Positions 56,513 to 64,000 of a DNA stretch of 64,000 bases are shown here, piece by piece (position 1 is the first letter of the stretch; the number at the start of each line of letters is the position of its first letter). The notes below the pieces were generated by a model, which searched no databases, was not told where the DNA came from, and worked only from the letters and a program-made list of their open reading frames with translations. The translations under genes and the position numbers were made by a program. The stretch comes from Bolinopsis microptera (taxonomy: Eukaryota > Ctenophora > Tentaculata > Lobata > Bolinopsidae), in NCBI RefSeq assembly GCF_026151205.1, contig NC_087083.1, positions 11,964,944 through 12,028,943 of the forward strand, given 5' to 3'.

Positions 56513-57373
56513 TAGTAGAGGCTCTTACGGGCAAAAAGACGTGTTTTCTGCTACGAGTTTAGAGACCTAACCGCTAATTGGACACAATAGTATGATGTCT
56601 AAGGATCGATAATATGTTAAGAAGTATAAATTTGGCCTTATTAGTCACGTGCTATACCAATGCGTGTTATTAACTTTGACAGTCTATTACTCTAAGGCAA
56701 CTAGAGTAATTATATTCATATTTTGTCAGCAATAAGATCACATTATTTTCTATTTGGTGTGAAAATATGAGCTAGAACGGACATAATCTCGCTGAGTTAT
56801 AGCTGTTTGAAATTTATGATGAACGCGCGGGTGCCAATTGATAACAACTAAATGCTTTTGCGCGTAGTGCGCGTCGAAAATTTGTTAAAAACGCTTGCGG
56901 AGTGACAATATTTAAACTTCGATAAAGTATATGAAGTGGGTACTTCTCGGAAAGGAAAAATTTAGGCAAACACGATGTGACTATTTTTGGGTTGATTTAA
57001 TACAACTGCAAAAAAATATTCAAACTTCAAGCAAAAAAGTCAACATTTTTACCACTTTTTTGGATTTTTACCTCAGAACAAATAGAGGGATTTGTTTTAT
57101 TTTTATACAATCTTGTGCGGCTGTTTTTTAACTATCTTCATGCAAGTTTTGCCGACATGCCAACAAAATTAACTTGCTCAAAATATCAAAAAACATGATT
57201 TTTTGGCCTATTTTTGGCCCAAAAATCGGTTTTTTGCAATTTTACCCCAGAACAATCAGTCTAATCATCTTGAAACCACTTTTAATCGATTCTACGGTCA
57301 AAAATACGTCTAGTAAGGTGTATCTGGGGTCCCTAACGTTTCGACCAGACAATGCCCGTAAGAGCCTCTACTA
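56513..57373. mobile_element. 861-bp TIR element with TCG target duplication
   Basis: Both ends carry TAGTAGAGGCTCTTACGGGC (right end inverted), 21 exact bases, flanked by TCG (56510-56512 and 57374-57376). The interior is AT-rich with no transposase; ORFs at 56931 and 57174 look fortuitous. The superfamily is uncertain; a 3-bp duplication fits several. Confidence 0.8.
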
Positions 57374-57716
57374 TCGTGAATCAGGTGGTTATAGTTCACC
57401 TAACCATGTGCTTTCGCGCCACTTCGGGCGCGCTTGTTTCACAAGTGAGGCGGGCGCGCGCTACTGCAAGCGCAAGGGCTCTGGATAGAGCAATGGTTAT
57501 AGCGAGAAATAATATTTGGTGGGCAACCGGCCGGCCAGCTAGTATTTAGAAGTGCATTGTCAATTGTGATACAGGTAGTGGTACAAGGTTACATTCGCAC
57601 CCCTGCCTTGCAGTGCTCTTTGCAACAAACGAACTTAACTGCGAACCTGGTATGACTTTGCTACACGTTATATGTTATATACGGATACAGCTCTCTCGTG
57701 CCGGAGAGAACCTTTT

Positions 57717-58091
57717 CACAGGAGGAGAAAAGTGCAAATAAACTGCTACTAATTGCCACTATGACTAACTGCTACTAAGGGGTCGTTCACATATTACGTT
57801 ATCAATTTTTACCCCCCCTCCGTAATCAGTTTTACACATAGCTATTGTGTCAAAATTACACTAGCGTAATAATTTGGAAACCCCCCCTCGGCTGATTACG
57901 TAATATGTGAACGACCCCTAACTGCTACAATCGCGCCCAAGCATTCGTGCGACGTTTGCAGCAGTTGTGTGCGGCCATGCAACGCACACCGCGCGCAACC
58001 ATGCCACAAACGGCGCGCGATTGTAGCAGTTAGTGGCAGTTAGTAGCCGTTAGTACTAGTAGCAGTTTCTTTGCACTTTGCTCCTCCTGTG
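57717..58091. mobile_element. 375-bp MITE hosting a nested MITE
   Basis: The left end CACAGGAGGAG then AAAGTGCAAA pairs with its complement at the right end, flanked by TTTT on both sides (57713-57716, 58092-58095). Long arms of CTGCTACTA-type repeats. Removing the inner element leaves AACTGCTACTAACTGCTACA, which fits the partner arm. Confidence 0.75.
57779..57918. mobile_element. 140-bp nested MITE, TAA target duplication
   Basis: Ends GGGGTCGTTCACATATTACG and complement; TAA on both sides (57776-57778, 57919-57921). TIR start and 3-bp TAA fit PIF/Harbinger-type or related MITEs. Inserted into the 57717-58091 element, hence younger. Confidence 0.85.
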
Positions 58092-58199
58092 TTTTGCGGC
58101 CAGCCGCGCCGTGCGCGATATAAGTATCAACGTGTGTAAAGTATGACTGCGACTTAACGGGTGATACTCGTAAAATATTTTGTTCCAAATATATTGTTT

Positions 58200-59040
58200 C
58201 ATTGGATATATAAACAAGTTAAGTTAAATGTTGAAGGTAGAAATTATAATAAAAATGAACAATTTTAGCAACCATCGATGTTTCACATTTCAGATACAAG
58301 ATAGGATAGAGCTTGTGTCGTTATAATCAGTTTTTTAATCTTCAATCTTAGAGTTGACATGTATAATACTGTAAGTGTATACTGTATACTGATATCCGTA
58401 TGGACCATTTTCACAAATACTTTCAGACAGAACACAAAACAGGGAATATCTAATTGTATCTGATTTATATTTATTAATACACTTGTAAACAAATTTTTAT
58501 CAAAACACAAATTTTCCAGATAATTCCTTTATACAGTCTGTGAAATGGTATTTTGACTATAAGTATTAAAATATTTGAACTTAATATGTATTGATTGTGG
58601 GTATGAAATGCATTTTTTGTTTTATTTGTATCTTTTAGCCACAGAACAATTTCATCAGATATTCTCTGATATCTTTAAAGATCCTGACAGTCCGCACACA
58701 ACTACAAAATGTCAGCTTTTTAGTTTTCTCAGTGACCGTCACTGCAGTAAGGATAAGCACTGTTAGGACAGCACTTATCTGGTCCACCCGCCACCGTCAT
58801 CAGTTATGTGACATGTATAGTGTTGGTCAGATCTCCATTCTTTTTGAGTATCTGAAAATAGAATGCAAATTGGTTTAATTGATTTGATTAATTGAAAGCC
58901 CCTCGTAAGGGGAGCGTCTCTAATGAACTGATTTATTGTTTACATCATAATCATTTAAAAAATAATAACCCCAATGGGCACTCCTGAAAACATAACTTCT
59001 AGAAAAATATTTATATAGATAATAGATATATCATCTCCTT
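58200..59040. other. Spacer with one possible exon
   Basis: After TTTTAG at 58637 an open stretch reads ATEQFHQIFSDIFKDPDSPH, then CQLFSFLSDRHC. Unrecognised. Rest AT-rich. Confidence 0.35.
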
Positions 59041-59058
59041 TAGTTTCACGAAAGGAGG

Positions 59059-59060
<2 letters not shown>

Positions 59061-59127
<67 letters not shown>

Positions 59128-59268
59128 AGGGAGGGAGGGAGGGAGGGAGGGAGGGAGGGAGGGAGGGAGGGAGGGAGGGAGGGAGGGAGGGAGGGAGGGA
59201 GGGAGGGAGGGAGGGAGGGAGGGAGGGAGGGAGGGAGGGAGGGAGGGAGGGAGGGAGGGAGGGAGGGA
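59061..59268. repeat. Compound microsatellite (GGCA)16(GGGA)36
   Basis: Sixteen uninterrupted GGCA units (59061-59124) followed by thirty-six GGGA units (59125-59268). Purine-rich strand could form triplex or G-rich structures. It yields a false Pro/Leu/Ser ORF on the minus strand. Confidence 0.95.
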
Positions 59269-59416
59269 TATCAACGCTATTATTGGGTTATTCAATGATT
59301 GCACGAGTAGAACTTACCTGGGGACCTCAGAGTCAGGCTATTATGTTCATAAACATAATAGAATAGAGATTCGGCGGAATGACAGGCTCAGTAAGAGTAG
59401 AACAAGTTGAATTTTG

Positions 59417-60557
59417 AATCTAGGTAAACTATAGGTAAAAATATAATATTAATCATAAGCTAAAATGAACTAATCTTTGTATTCTAAATGGGGAAAAGAA
59501 GAAACATTGTCAGTCAGTCGAGAAAATTGTCAGTCAGGCTATATGGCAGCTTTGTAGATGTTGTGACAATGCTAGTAGTGGTCCCAGGCGTGCGACTGGA
59601 ATTGCGGTGTTAAATCGATTTAACGGTATACCAACGATCCACCTCCCACTTGTTGTTTGGTACTTAGCATTAATAGTGTTAGCTGTAGCCATTTATAGCA
59701 AGAATCTTAAAACTAAAGGGGATGACAAGGAAAAGAGGAAGGAAAAAGAATAACGGAACAAACAATTAATTAAAGTATTTACAGGAGCATTAGTTATTGT
59801 AATTACAAGCTTCAATAATAAATCACTGACTAAAACATCTAATTAAAATGACACTTGGAACGCTCGCCCATTCTCACTGGTCAGTCTGAACCTCGGTTTA
59901 GCACGTTGTACACTTATTCATCTAAGTTTCAGAATTTTTTCAGTTTCGCAGAGTTAGTACCCGTGTTTCAATAAAATCAAAAGATATCAGGGGAGTTCTT
60001 TAATAATGTTATGGTCATCTAGAATACCGAACTTCCTGAAAACGTTATTATATTTCCTCAGACAACGTTTAATACCTTTAATCAGTCTATCACGGCTATA
60101 TCCTCTATCAATTAGAATTTTGAATATCTTGTGAAGATGGGAGGTAAAGATATCCAATCTAGTGCAAACATTACCATATCTAAGAACTTGACTTGAAAAA
60201 ACGTTGTAGCCAACCTCGGTTGGGATGTTACTGTGAGGAAATGTAAGGGATACAACATGAAAATTAAAATCATCAGTTTTGTTATACACTGATATTTCTA
60301 GTCCTTCTGTGGAAATATTAATATTTAAATCAAGGTAGTTAATGATTTTATTATTGGAACCAGCTCGCTCCATATCCAATGAGTTAGGATAAATATCTTT
60401 AATCAATTTATGAAAGTAAAGGTAGTTAATAATAGATAAATCGTCAACATATCGTTTATTATTGGATAATATCTTTGCTAATCCCATTTTCTTTTCCTGA
60501 AGTAAACGTTTCATATAATTAAATTCCTTTTTGCCAACAGTGAGATCAGCTATAGGA
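59417..60557 (-). mobile_element. Penelope-type RT element, 5'-truncated copy
   Basis: Direct copy of the 62808-63944 region. Coding end 59987-60540 holds the RT palm with NNKRYVDDLSIINYL (catalytic Y-V-D-D), NYLDLNI, DDFNFHVV, SNIPTEVGY and VLRYGNVC, to a stop at 59987. This motif series is that of Penelope-like RTs. The 3' end (59417) is exactly shared with the second copy, while the 5' end stops at 60557, as expected of incomplete target-primed reverse transcription. No GIY-YIG domain follows. The 3' UTR carries a decayed antisense ORF. Confidence 0.75.
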
Positions 60558-61188
60558 AATGAGAAAGACGGTTGACACCTTACAAGAGATCAGAGTGACA
60601 ACTCACATGACACAGATGAGATTTCACAAGAGACTGGAGAGACTTCTTAGGAGATGCGTGAGACTACAGAAGATACGGGTGACACCTTATATTACAACAT
60701 AACTTCTAGAAAAATGTATCAAAAATAAGTAGACAAATTAGGTCAAATCGTAACAACTGCAATCAATGTAATGGCATACCGATTTTAAATTTTATATCTA
60801 ATGGGAGTTAGTTGATCTTCGATCTCATAACATACAATATACATATTGTTACCGGAAATATATTGTTACCTGGTGGATTCCAGAATATGAAAATAAAGTT
60901 GGGCCTGTAACTTCTTTGGATTTGTTTATTAAAACGATGACCCCAGCAATTCCGACATCTATCAGAGTTAAAATATTTAATGTAAGTTTGTTGAAGTTTA
61001 AGTACAAAGTATGATTAAATGTTCATTATTGATCGCACCCTTACTCATTTCTGAAGTATGCTCAGAAAAGTTGATGCCGCTGTATGGCAATGTTGTGGTC
61101 TCTATATGAGCTGCTGTTGTCAGGAAACTGCCAATTTAAACGAAATACTGTCTACAGTAAATCCCGTAACCACCAGATCCACGCTTAA
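60558..61188. other. Spacer with short GAGA-type repeats
   Basis: Reiterated GACACCTTA/AAGAGA.CT phrases at 60580-60690 suggest a decayed minisatellite. An exon-like piece near 60860-60980 (IPENMKIKLGL-type) is not recognisable. Confidence 0.35.
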
Positions 61189-61809
61189 TATCACAGCCAA
61201 CAGGCTGTCGTCTGCAAGGGGAGAAGATTGAATGAAACAATTTCTCTTAAGAAAAACGGACCAGACTTTGCCGATTCGGCACTGCCGAATACTGCCATAG
61301 AAGGAACCTTGAAAATAGAAAAAAAGGGCGACTCACTATGTATTGAAGTGAAAAGAGATGATGCTATATCCTTGACTCCCACCATCCTCCCGCCCAGCCA
61401 CTCAGTGCTTCCTAAAGAGTATACTCACAAAATCTCACCTAATCAAGTAAAGCTCTCTCCCACGCCCCAGCTCAATGATCCAAAGATCCGACGTCCAGAA
61501 GCTAAGTTCATATTAACGACAGCTCGGTGTCAAGAACCAAGAAATAAGAAAGGTGCATTAGCAACACCAACTCCTCCGCCCAAAAAAGTGAAGAAGATCT
61601 TGTTCCGACCGGGGGCAGTCAGGAAAAGGAGATATGTATTCGTCAAGCCTAAAAGTCTCAACTATTGGACTATCATTACAAACAAAAAACTCCAAAAGAA
61701 TAACGAAGCTCTTAGTCTTATCGCAGAAAATACTCAGAGCCCAGACCCTATCCTTCAAATACAACGAAAAAGTGACGGGGCTACCCTGTATGAATTTCCT
61801 CTGAAATAG
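61189..61809 (+). CDS. Hypothetical basic, Pro-rich ORF without ATG
   Basis: Over 200 codons open between TAA at 61186 and TAG at 61807, with no in-frame Met in the readable part, so it is an exon or fragment. Text: RRLNETISLKKNGPDFADSA, IEGTLKIEKKGDSLCIEVKR, TPTPPPKKVKKILFRPGAVR, NYWTIITNKKLQKNNEALSL. The basic Pro-rich middle followed by an ordered end suggests a nucleic-acid-binding protein. Located between two copies of the Penelope-type RT element. No family recognised. Confidence 0.4.
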   Translation, partial: YHSQQAVVCKGRRLNETISLKKNGPDFADSALPNTAIEGTLKIEKKGDSLCIEVKRDDAISLTPTILPPSHSVLPKEYTHKISPNQVKLSPTPQLNDPKIRRPEAKFILTTARCQEPRNKKGALATPTPPPKKVKKILFRPGAVRKRRYVFVKPKSLNYWTIITNKKLQKNNEALSLIAENTQSPDPILQIQRKSDGATLYEFPLK

Positions 61810-62260
61810 AATCCTTAAATTGTTATTCAGGTTAGCGACTTTACAATTTAATATTAAATCTTGCATAAGTCTAAATCAAGTGTGTAAACTGTTAGTTTTA
61901 AACAGGTAGTTTTCATCTATTACCCAAAAACCCACAGAACGGTGTCGTTATGAGGAAATCAGAAGATAACGTGAGCTGAAAGTAACACCACGTGTACAAC
62001 AAGAACACAAAGATAAACCTGGTTCTAAATGGAGTAAAAATACTGGTTGACCAATGATTTAATTTGGATGACGCATCCTTTCAAGAGACATTGACAAAGA
62101 GGGACAAAGAAAGAAATTGAAGCAATCGTATCAAAAAAGAGTGAGACGGATATACATTTCATCATACGAAGATATTTTAAATTTGCATATTTTTAGTTAA
62201 TATTTCTTAACATATCATTACATATTATCATTAAAACAAAAGAAAAAAAAGAATTAAAAC
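61810..62260. other. AT-rich spacer, no gene seen
   Basis: Nothing protein-like. Confidence 0.5.
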
Positions 62261-62261
62261 A

Positions 62262-62475
62262 GATATACCTCAAGGAGACAGCTGGTGAGGACGATGATAA
62301 CTTCAAGGAGACAGCTGGTTAGGACGATAATAACCTCAAGGAGACAGTTGGTGAGGACGATGCAATGATAACCTCAAGAAGACAGCTGGTGAGGACGATG
62401 CAATGATAACCTCAAGGAGACAGCTGGTGAGGACGATGGTAACTCCGAGGAGATAGCTGCTGAGGACGATGATAA
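62262..62475 (+). repeat. Minisatellite, six 33-36-bp units
   Basis: Unit core AAGGAGACAGCTGGTGAGGA then CGATGATAAC. In one frame the units read KETAGEDDDN-like acidic peptide with occasional stops, so the array may derive from coding repeats. Confidence 0.85.
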
Positions 62476-62807
62476 CTCCATAACTTGGATTGACCTTAAA
62501 CAGACGGACTTTATTTCAATGGAGATTAAGATGAACGTTAGGGCCTCCTAACGTTCAATTAATGTCTATTCCAAAAAGGTCCAATAAGGTAGTAGTTTAG
62601 ACGGAAATTAATTTAACATCATCTCGTGTTTAATGATAAATATAGTTATTTTATTTTACGGATCGTTTATACATATATTACATGAGCCGCTTTTAACGTA
62701 AGGTTAATAGAGTAATAGCAACTTAGCTTCAAAGCAAAAGATGTCAACTTAACATCTAATCTGGTGCACTTGTAGCATCAAGATATATGTAAGGGTACAT
62801 TATGCAA
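62476..62807. other. AT-rich spacer, no gene seen
   Basis: Contains the complementary phrases GAACGTTAGGG and CCTAACGTTC (62532, 62549), a small hairpin. No gene. Confidence 0.5.
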
Positions 62808-62876
62808 TCTAGGTAAACTATAGGTAAAAATATAATATTAATCATAAGCTAAAATGTACTAATCTTTGTATTCTAA

Positions 62877-63236
62877 ATGGGGAAAAAGAAGAAACATTGT
62901 CAGTCAGTCGAGAAAATTGTCAGTCAGGCTATATGGCAGCTTTGTAGATGTTGTGACAATGCTAGTAGTGGTCCCAGGCTTGCGACTGGAATTGCGGTGT
63001 TAAATCGATTTAATGGTATACCAACGATCCACCTCCCACTTGTTGTTTGGTACTTAGCATTAATAGTGTTAGCTGTAGCCATTTATAGCAAGAATTTTAA
63101 AACTAAAGGGGATGACAAGGAAAAGAGGAAGGAAAAAGAAAAACGGGACATACAATTAATTAAAGTATTTATAGGAGCATTAGATATTGTAATTACAAGC
63201 TTCAATAATAAATCACTGACTAAAACTTCTAATTAA
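62877..63236 (+). CDS. Antisense ORF with one membrane segment in RT element 3' region
   Basis: ATG at 62877, 119 codons to TAA. Basic N-terminus (MGKKKKHCQSVEKIVSQAIW), then a Cys pair, a hydrophobic segment around residues 52-70 (LPLVVWYLALIVLAVAIYS), a Lys/Glu-rich stretch (KTKGDDKEKRKEKEKR) and a Ser/Asn tail. It runs opposite to the RT. In copy 1 (ATG at 59488) the frame is lost early by a one-base shortening of an A run. Could be a chance ORF; function unknown. Confidence 0.4.
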   Translation: MGKKKKHCQSVEKIVSQAIWQLCRCCDNASSGPRLATGIAVLNRFNGIPTIHLPLVVWYLALIVLAVAIYSKNFKTKGDDKEKRKEKEKRDIQLIKVFIGALDIVITSFNNKSLTKTSN

Positions 63237-63375
63237 AATGACACTTGGTACGCTCGCCCATTTTCACTGGTCAGTCTGAACTTCGGTTTAGCACGTTGTA
63301 CACTTATTCACCTAAGTTTCAGAATTTGTTCAGTTTAGCAGAGTTAGTACCCGTGTTTCAATAAATCAAAAGATA

Positions 63376-64000
63376 TCAGGGGAGTTCTTTAATAATGTTA
63401 CGGTCATCTAGAATACCGAACTTCCTGAAAACGTTATCATATTTCCTCAGACAACGTTTAATGCCTTTAATCAGTCTATCACGGCTATATCCTCTATCAA
63501 TTAGAATTTTGAATATTTTGTGAAGATGGGAGGTAAAGATATCCAATCTAGTGCAAACATTACCATATCTAAGAACTTGACTTGAAAAAACGTTGTAGCC
63601 AACCTCGGTTGGGATGTTACTGTGAGGAAATGTAAGGGATACAACATGAAAATTAAAATCATCAGTTTTGTTATACACTGATATTTCTAGTCCTTCTGTG
63701 GAAATATTAATATTTAAATCAAGGTAGTTAATGATTTTATTATTGGAACCAGCTCGCTCCATCTCCAATGAATTAGGATAAATATCTTTAATCAATTTAT
63801 GAAAGTAAAGGTAGTTAATAATAGATAAATCGTCAACATATCGTTTATTATTGGATAATATCTTTGCTAATCCCATTTTATTTTCCTGAAGTAAACGTTT
63901 CATATAATTAAATTCCTTTTTGCCAACAGTGAGATCAGCTATAGGGGAACTTGAATTTCCACCCATAGGAATACCCTTGGTTTGTATGAATACAATCCCA
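63376..64000 (-). CDS. Penelope-type reverse transcriptase, partial
   Basis: Reads from the window end: VFIQTKGIPMGGNSSSPIAD (RT motif with G-I-P-M-G), KEFNYMKRLL, NNKRYVDDLSIINYLYFHKL (catalytic Asp pair), IINYLDLNINISTEGLEISV, DDFNFHVVSLTFPHSNIPTE, GYNVFSSQVLRYGNVCTRLD, then a helical thumb IDRGYSRDRLIKGIKRCLRK and stop after IIKELP. The frame is open throughout, so this may be an intact C-terminal RT. GIPMG and YVDD with FNF...SNIP are Penelope-like signatures. It lacks a downstream GIY-YIG nuclease, unlike the 7-9 kb palindrome copies. Confidence 0.75.
   Translation of the reverse strand, partial: GIVFIQTKGIPMGGNSSSPIADLTVGKKEFNYMKRLLQENKMGLAKILSNNKRYVDDLSIINYLYFHKLIKDIYPNSLEMERAGSNNKIINYLDLNINISTEGLEISVYNKTDDFNFHVVSLTFPHSNIPTEVGYNVFSSQVLRYGNVCTRLDIFTSHLHKIFKILIDRGYSRDRLIKGIKRCLRKYDNVFRKFGILDDRNIIKELP

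Larger units (their letters stand above)
55000..58150. repeat. CpG-rich block of small repeats and non-autonomous elements
   Basis: Base composition differs clearly from the rest. Direct pair with TCTAAATTTCTTCGAAGTAG at 55068 and 55172. The motif TTAACGGGTGATACTCGTAA recurs at about 56196 and 58154, and in complement (AGTATCACCCGTTAA) at 55451. GACTCGTCGACGGT (55483) and its complement (56238), GCGCGATGCACTAC (56180, 56331) and CTTCTCGCAACCACAGAT (56372, 56452) also recur. No coding region. Looks like nested decayed DNA transposons. Confidence 0.6.
62808..64000 (-). mobile_element. Penelope-type RT element, copy 2 (runs off window)
   Basis: Same 3' end as copy 1. The sequence extends at least to the window edge, so the 5' part is outside. 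Copies are roughly 97-98% identical by eye, hence recent. Contains the RT CDS (63376-64000), then 0.57 kb of 3' region with an antisense ORF. Confidence 0.8.

Noticed and set aside
59011-59304. Minus-strand ORF of repeated LPPS and LPAC units
   Set aside because: It is only the translation of the (GGCA)n(GGGA)n microsatellite.
1-64000. CRISPR-like arrays, tRNA or rRNA genes
   Set aside because: Tandem repeats seen are microsatellites or minisatellites without unique spacers, and no cloverleaf or rRNA core was recognised.

Overview
The window looks like a mobile-element graveyard from the AT-rich genome of an invertebrate animal. Supporting signs are protein-like islands bounded by GT..AG-type splice signals, no operon-like gene packing, and remnants of many animal element classes: Penelope-like, CR1/L2-like LINE, hAT, PIF/Harbinger, Kolobok-like, Tc1/mariner-like, Crypton-like and Polinton-like. 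The species cannot be fixed from the sequence. I see no complete ordinary host gene and no tRNA, rRNA or CRISPR array. Most open stretches are 60-200 codons, and many lack an in-frame ATG.

Layout. 0.5-1.4 kb: hAT-like transposase in exon-like pieces. 1.7-6.1 kb: scattered Polinton-like DNA polymerase (PolB) fossil pieces, broken up by a 677-bp TIR element (1745-2421) and a 1.65-kb TIR element full of one repeated motif (4005-5655). 7.1-9.07 kb: an almost perfect 1,968-bp palindrome made of two 3' halves of a Penelope-like element. 9.1-15.7 kb: further PolB fossil pieces with an RNase H-fold transposase-like piece. 16-27 kb: unrecognised exon-like islands and dispersed repeats, with a Myb/SANT-like domain, a tyrosine-recombinase-like piece and duplicated exons. 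28-34.4 kb: hAT and Kolobok-like transposase pieces, a duplicated block and an intact short P2X7-tail-like ORF. 34.5-34.9 kb: remnant LTR with a hairpin. 35-41 kb: repeated short ORF units and PIF/Harbinger pieces. 42-50 kb: about nine degraded copies of an unidentified coding unit ending in a KWD-x-LY peptide. 52-54.2 kb: PHD-finger ORF and the C-terminus of a CR1/L2-like reverse transcriptase. 54.5-58.2 kb: a CpG-rich block of non-autonomous elements, including one nested inside another. 59-64 kb: two direct copies of a Penelope-type reverse-transcriptase element, plus microsatellite and minisatellite arrays.

The genes do not form a visible pathway. What unites them is repeated insertion, segmental duplication and inversion. 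The signals I rank highest are the Penelope palindrome, the KWD-x-LY array, the antisense membrane-protein-like ORF in the Penelope-type 3' region, and the exon-like boundaries in PolB fossils.
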